Shown here: positions 61,701 through 64,000 of the stretch, piece after piece
Layout: every line of letters starts with the position of its first letter
Position numbering within the stretch: position 1 is the stretch's first letter
NCBI RefSeq assembly: GCF_000224145.3
Contig: NW_004190506.2
Coordinates: 119,517 to 183,516 of the forward strand
Length of the DNA: 64,000 bases
Direction: 5' to 3'
Origin: Ciona intestinalis
Lineage: Eukaryota; Chordata; Ascidiacea; Phlebobranchia; Cionidae
Made by a program: the position numbers and the translations under genes
The notes under the pieces: generated by a model
What the model saw: the letters and a program-made list of their open reading frames with translations, nothing else
Told to the model about the DNA's origin: nothing
The model's database searches: none

Positions 61701-63968
61701 AAAAGTAGGAGTTATTATTAATACGTGATATTGCCCATGTATTTGGTCATTTGTAAGCCTAGGACCCTCCTTATATCACAGAATACTTTTCACATTAAAA
61801 TACCTCGCAAGACAAGATGCAAAAGCAGACTCCGGGACATGCACTCCCCACATGGGGAGCAATCCATTACATTTAGTGCTGGCATTCTGCAGCAAAGCTG
61901 AATCCCATTCCTCCCTTCCCCTTGCCATGCGTACCTGCGTATTTACAAAAGGTTTTATTTTGTGCAAAAAGATGCTGCTTCAATGCACGACTAGTAGAAA
62001 GCTTCTTGCCTCTGCAGGCCCTAGACAATCCAAACCTATGCTATTATGTATATCTGTGTATGTATTACAGTATGCTGTTGTTATGTGTATCTGTGTATAT
62101 ACATATGTATGTTGTACAAAGCTATGATAAACTACAAAGAACCAGGAGAAATACAATATGGACTTAGTGGTACGAAAACGTAACAGACAAAAACCAAGTC
62201 CAACCAAATCTATATAAGAGATATATGAGCACCAGATCAGGGTCAGTTTTGCGAAATTCATTACAGGAGAGACATATATTGTTTTCGTCTGTGAGAATTT
62301 GTTCGTATGGCATTTCATGGCATGAGACTTGAGATTTAGGCCAAAGTTAGCCCAATACCCTAACACCCAGGGTGCTATGACCTATTAGTGACCACTGGAT
62401 TGGAGCAATGTCCCTTAAGTGTCTTGCCTAAGAATACATACACCTATTAGTATGGGGCATCTTATGCCTTTAAAACAGACACAAAATCATATAAAGAGAG
62501 GTACAAGCTTTTTAGTGCTCTACACAGTAAAAAAATTGATTGAAATACACGTAAATCATGCTTATATAAAAACACTTAGAACTAAAAAGAAATGCTGAAA
62601 AAAAGAAACTTAAAAATGCATATAATTGTAACTTACAGCAGCAGTATGACAATCATAATGAACCACGTTGAAATGAGACACAGTTGAATATCCTTGCTGT
62701 TTGCGAGATTTATTTTCAAATTCTTCAAGAGGACACCTTCGTGTGTATGTGTATATACCAAGAACCTGTATTATATTATACAGTGAAATAGAAATGTAAC
62801 CATAGTAAGTTAGTAATACACATTGCTTTTTATAATGTAAACTGTTGCTAGGCATATTAATATTATAATCATATTTATTTTTACTCTTCTGGCCTGAATT
62901 TTGGCAGAAGGAATAATTGTCATTATAACATACTGCTTCTGAATTTTTTTTACATGCCACTTCTGAAAAACTTCAGTAAAAGCCAACGTAATAAAGACGT
63001 TTAAGTCATAAGGTTCAATAAGAGAAAAATAAAGACAAATATCCAATAAAGATAAAGTCACCTTTTTAGGTTCAAACTTATATCCTTCCCTGCATATAAT
63101 GCATGTGAGGCCAGATTCCTCAACAAGTTCCGTGATCTGCTGGAGGATGGAGGATTTCGAGATCACCTGGAATAATGGTGAATAAAGGTAACTTACTTTA
63201 TCCTCGCATGGCCGGAAAATGACAGTCGTTACACTTACACGGATGTTCTGTTTCAAACACCTCGTGCCAGCTTATAAATTACCACAAATGTAACTTTGTG
63301 GTAATTGTTTTTTTTTTTTCAGTTTTTTTACATATAATGATACAATTTATTACAGTTACTTTAAAATACAACATACTTGTCCCTTTTCATTGGTGTGCAT
63401 ACCAAGAGCACCAAGTTGTTTTTGACGAACTGCCATTGCCTTTTTCTTTTTCTCTTCTCTGGTTTGACGACGTACCTGCACACAAAGTTACATTATTATT
63501 ATAATGATGCAACCAATACCATTGAAACAATATAAATAGACAGGAATTGATTGATTTGAATATTGTAGTGGGCAATGATTAAAAAAGAGTATCCTATTCT
63601 TCGTGGTCTAAATCCTACGACCGTTGCATACCACGCTGCATGAACTGGCCCATATAGAATAGGATACAAGAATAGTATCTCATTTTGCCCCGACATAAGA
63701 TTAACTTTAAAGTTTAAATTGTCACAAAAAATTGGTTAAATAGTCATGAAAAAAGTTAAATAGTAACAAAAAGTCGTTAAAATATTTACTAAAAAATTTT
63801 AAATAGTAAAACAACAAAAAAGTTAAAATGGTAATAAAAAGTAGCCACAAAAAATATTTAAAATATTGACAAACTTACCTGTTTAACTTGCTTAGCCACC
63901 TCAGCGTGTTCTTGTAAAGCTTCCAGAACATTTTCGGATAAAGAACCAATCCCTCCTTCAGTTGCCAC
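58771..63968 (-). CDS. UBR4: E3 ubiquitin-protein ligase UBR4 (p600), C-terminal ten exons, partial
   Basis: Exons 63968-63879, 63475-63377, 63166-63062, 62765-62637, 61934-61804, 61452-61258, 61056-60901, 60417-60255, 59606-59505 and 58887-58771 join in phase and end at a TAA; the gene continues beyond the right edge. Recognisable UBR4 segments are [20 protein letters not shown], the hemi-RING cysteines in [115 protein letters not shown] and the terminal [13 protein letters not shown]4 is a giant (about 5200 residues in human) N-degron-pathway ligase; the hemi-RING and adjacent region recruit the E2. All exons end in canonical GT donors, and no break was noticed. Confidence 0.95.
58935..59132 (+). 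mobile_element. MITE family A, last UBR4 intron
   Basis: TATAGTAAGGTGGGGGAAGA to CATCTTCCCCCACCTTACTA, a near full-length copy between the last two UBR4 exons. Confidence 0.85.
59822..60225. repeat. 46-bp minisatellite, about nine units, UBR4 intron
   Basis: Units start CTTATCTTTTTAATACAATT at 59822, 59868, 59914, 59960, 60006, 60052, 60098, 60144 and 60190, exactly 46 bp apart and nearly identical (one T-for-A change in unit 5). Each unit contains TTTTTAAGTTTTAAAACCAC. The array ends about 30 bp from the donor of the UBR4 exon 60417-60255. Confidence 0.95.
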
Positions 63969-64000
63969 CTGGAAATATACATTATGTTGTTACATCTAGA

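Overview
The window is animal nuclear DNA, almost certainly from a tunicate of the genus Ciona. It is AT-rich. Genes are split into many short exons with consistent GT-AG introns, and the introns are packed with short MITEs, a tRNA-like SINE and other small dispersed repeats. Haplotype-like sequence duplication also fits a highly polymorphic sea squirt. The genus is an inference from gene structure and repeat style; no database was consulted. Most track ORFs are single exons or shadows, so gene models were built by hand by joining exons whose splice phases match.

Layout, left to right. (1) 0.2-28.9 kb, minus strand: a DENND4-family Rab exchange factor (MABP, DENN, PPR-like and zinc-ribbon regions) in 40 coding exons, about 2178 residues. 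Its last five exons occur twice, at 4137-6603 and 172-2732, on either side of a 50-N gap. Uncollapsed allelic sequence is the likeliest cause. (2) 28.9-31.7 kb: a divergent intergenic region with two unusual palindromes. (3) 31.7-44.4 kb, plus strand: a complete SLC8 Na+/Ca2+ exchanger in 18 coding exons, 907 residues. Intron 3 holds a 329-N gap inside MITE sequence. (4) 45.3-46.9 kb, minus: METTL1, the tRNA m7G46 methyltransferase, 3 exons. (5) 47.4-49.6 kb, minus: ABCF1, with an uninterrupted CDS. (6) 50.8-56.2 kb, minus: a 5-exon, 1189-residue protein that I cannot assign to a named gene. It has N-terminal cysteine pairs, four successive amphipathic helices of the PKA-anchoring (AKAP) type and a C-terminal single membrane anchor. 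(7) 58.8-64 kb, minus: the last ten exons of UBR4, including the hemi-RING region and the natural stop; the gene continues past the right edge.

The genes do not form an obvious pathway or operon; spacers between same-strand genes are 455 bp or more. The most interesting items are the AKAP-like tail-anchored protein with a possible retained-intron C-terminus, the duplicated DENND4 3' end, a 37-bp perfect hairpin with exact 8-bp target duplications, a MITE at the centre of a longer palindrome, and the repeated presence of one MITE family within about 30 bp of splice sites. In the exchanger, the XIP-like segment and second calcium-binding domain have lost hallmark residues.
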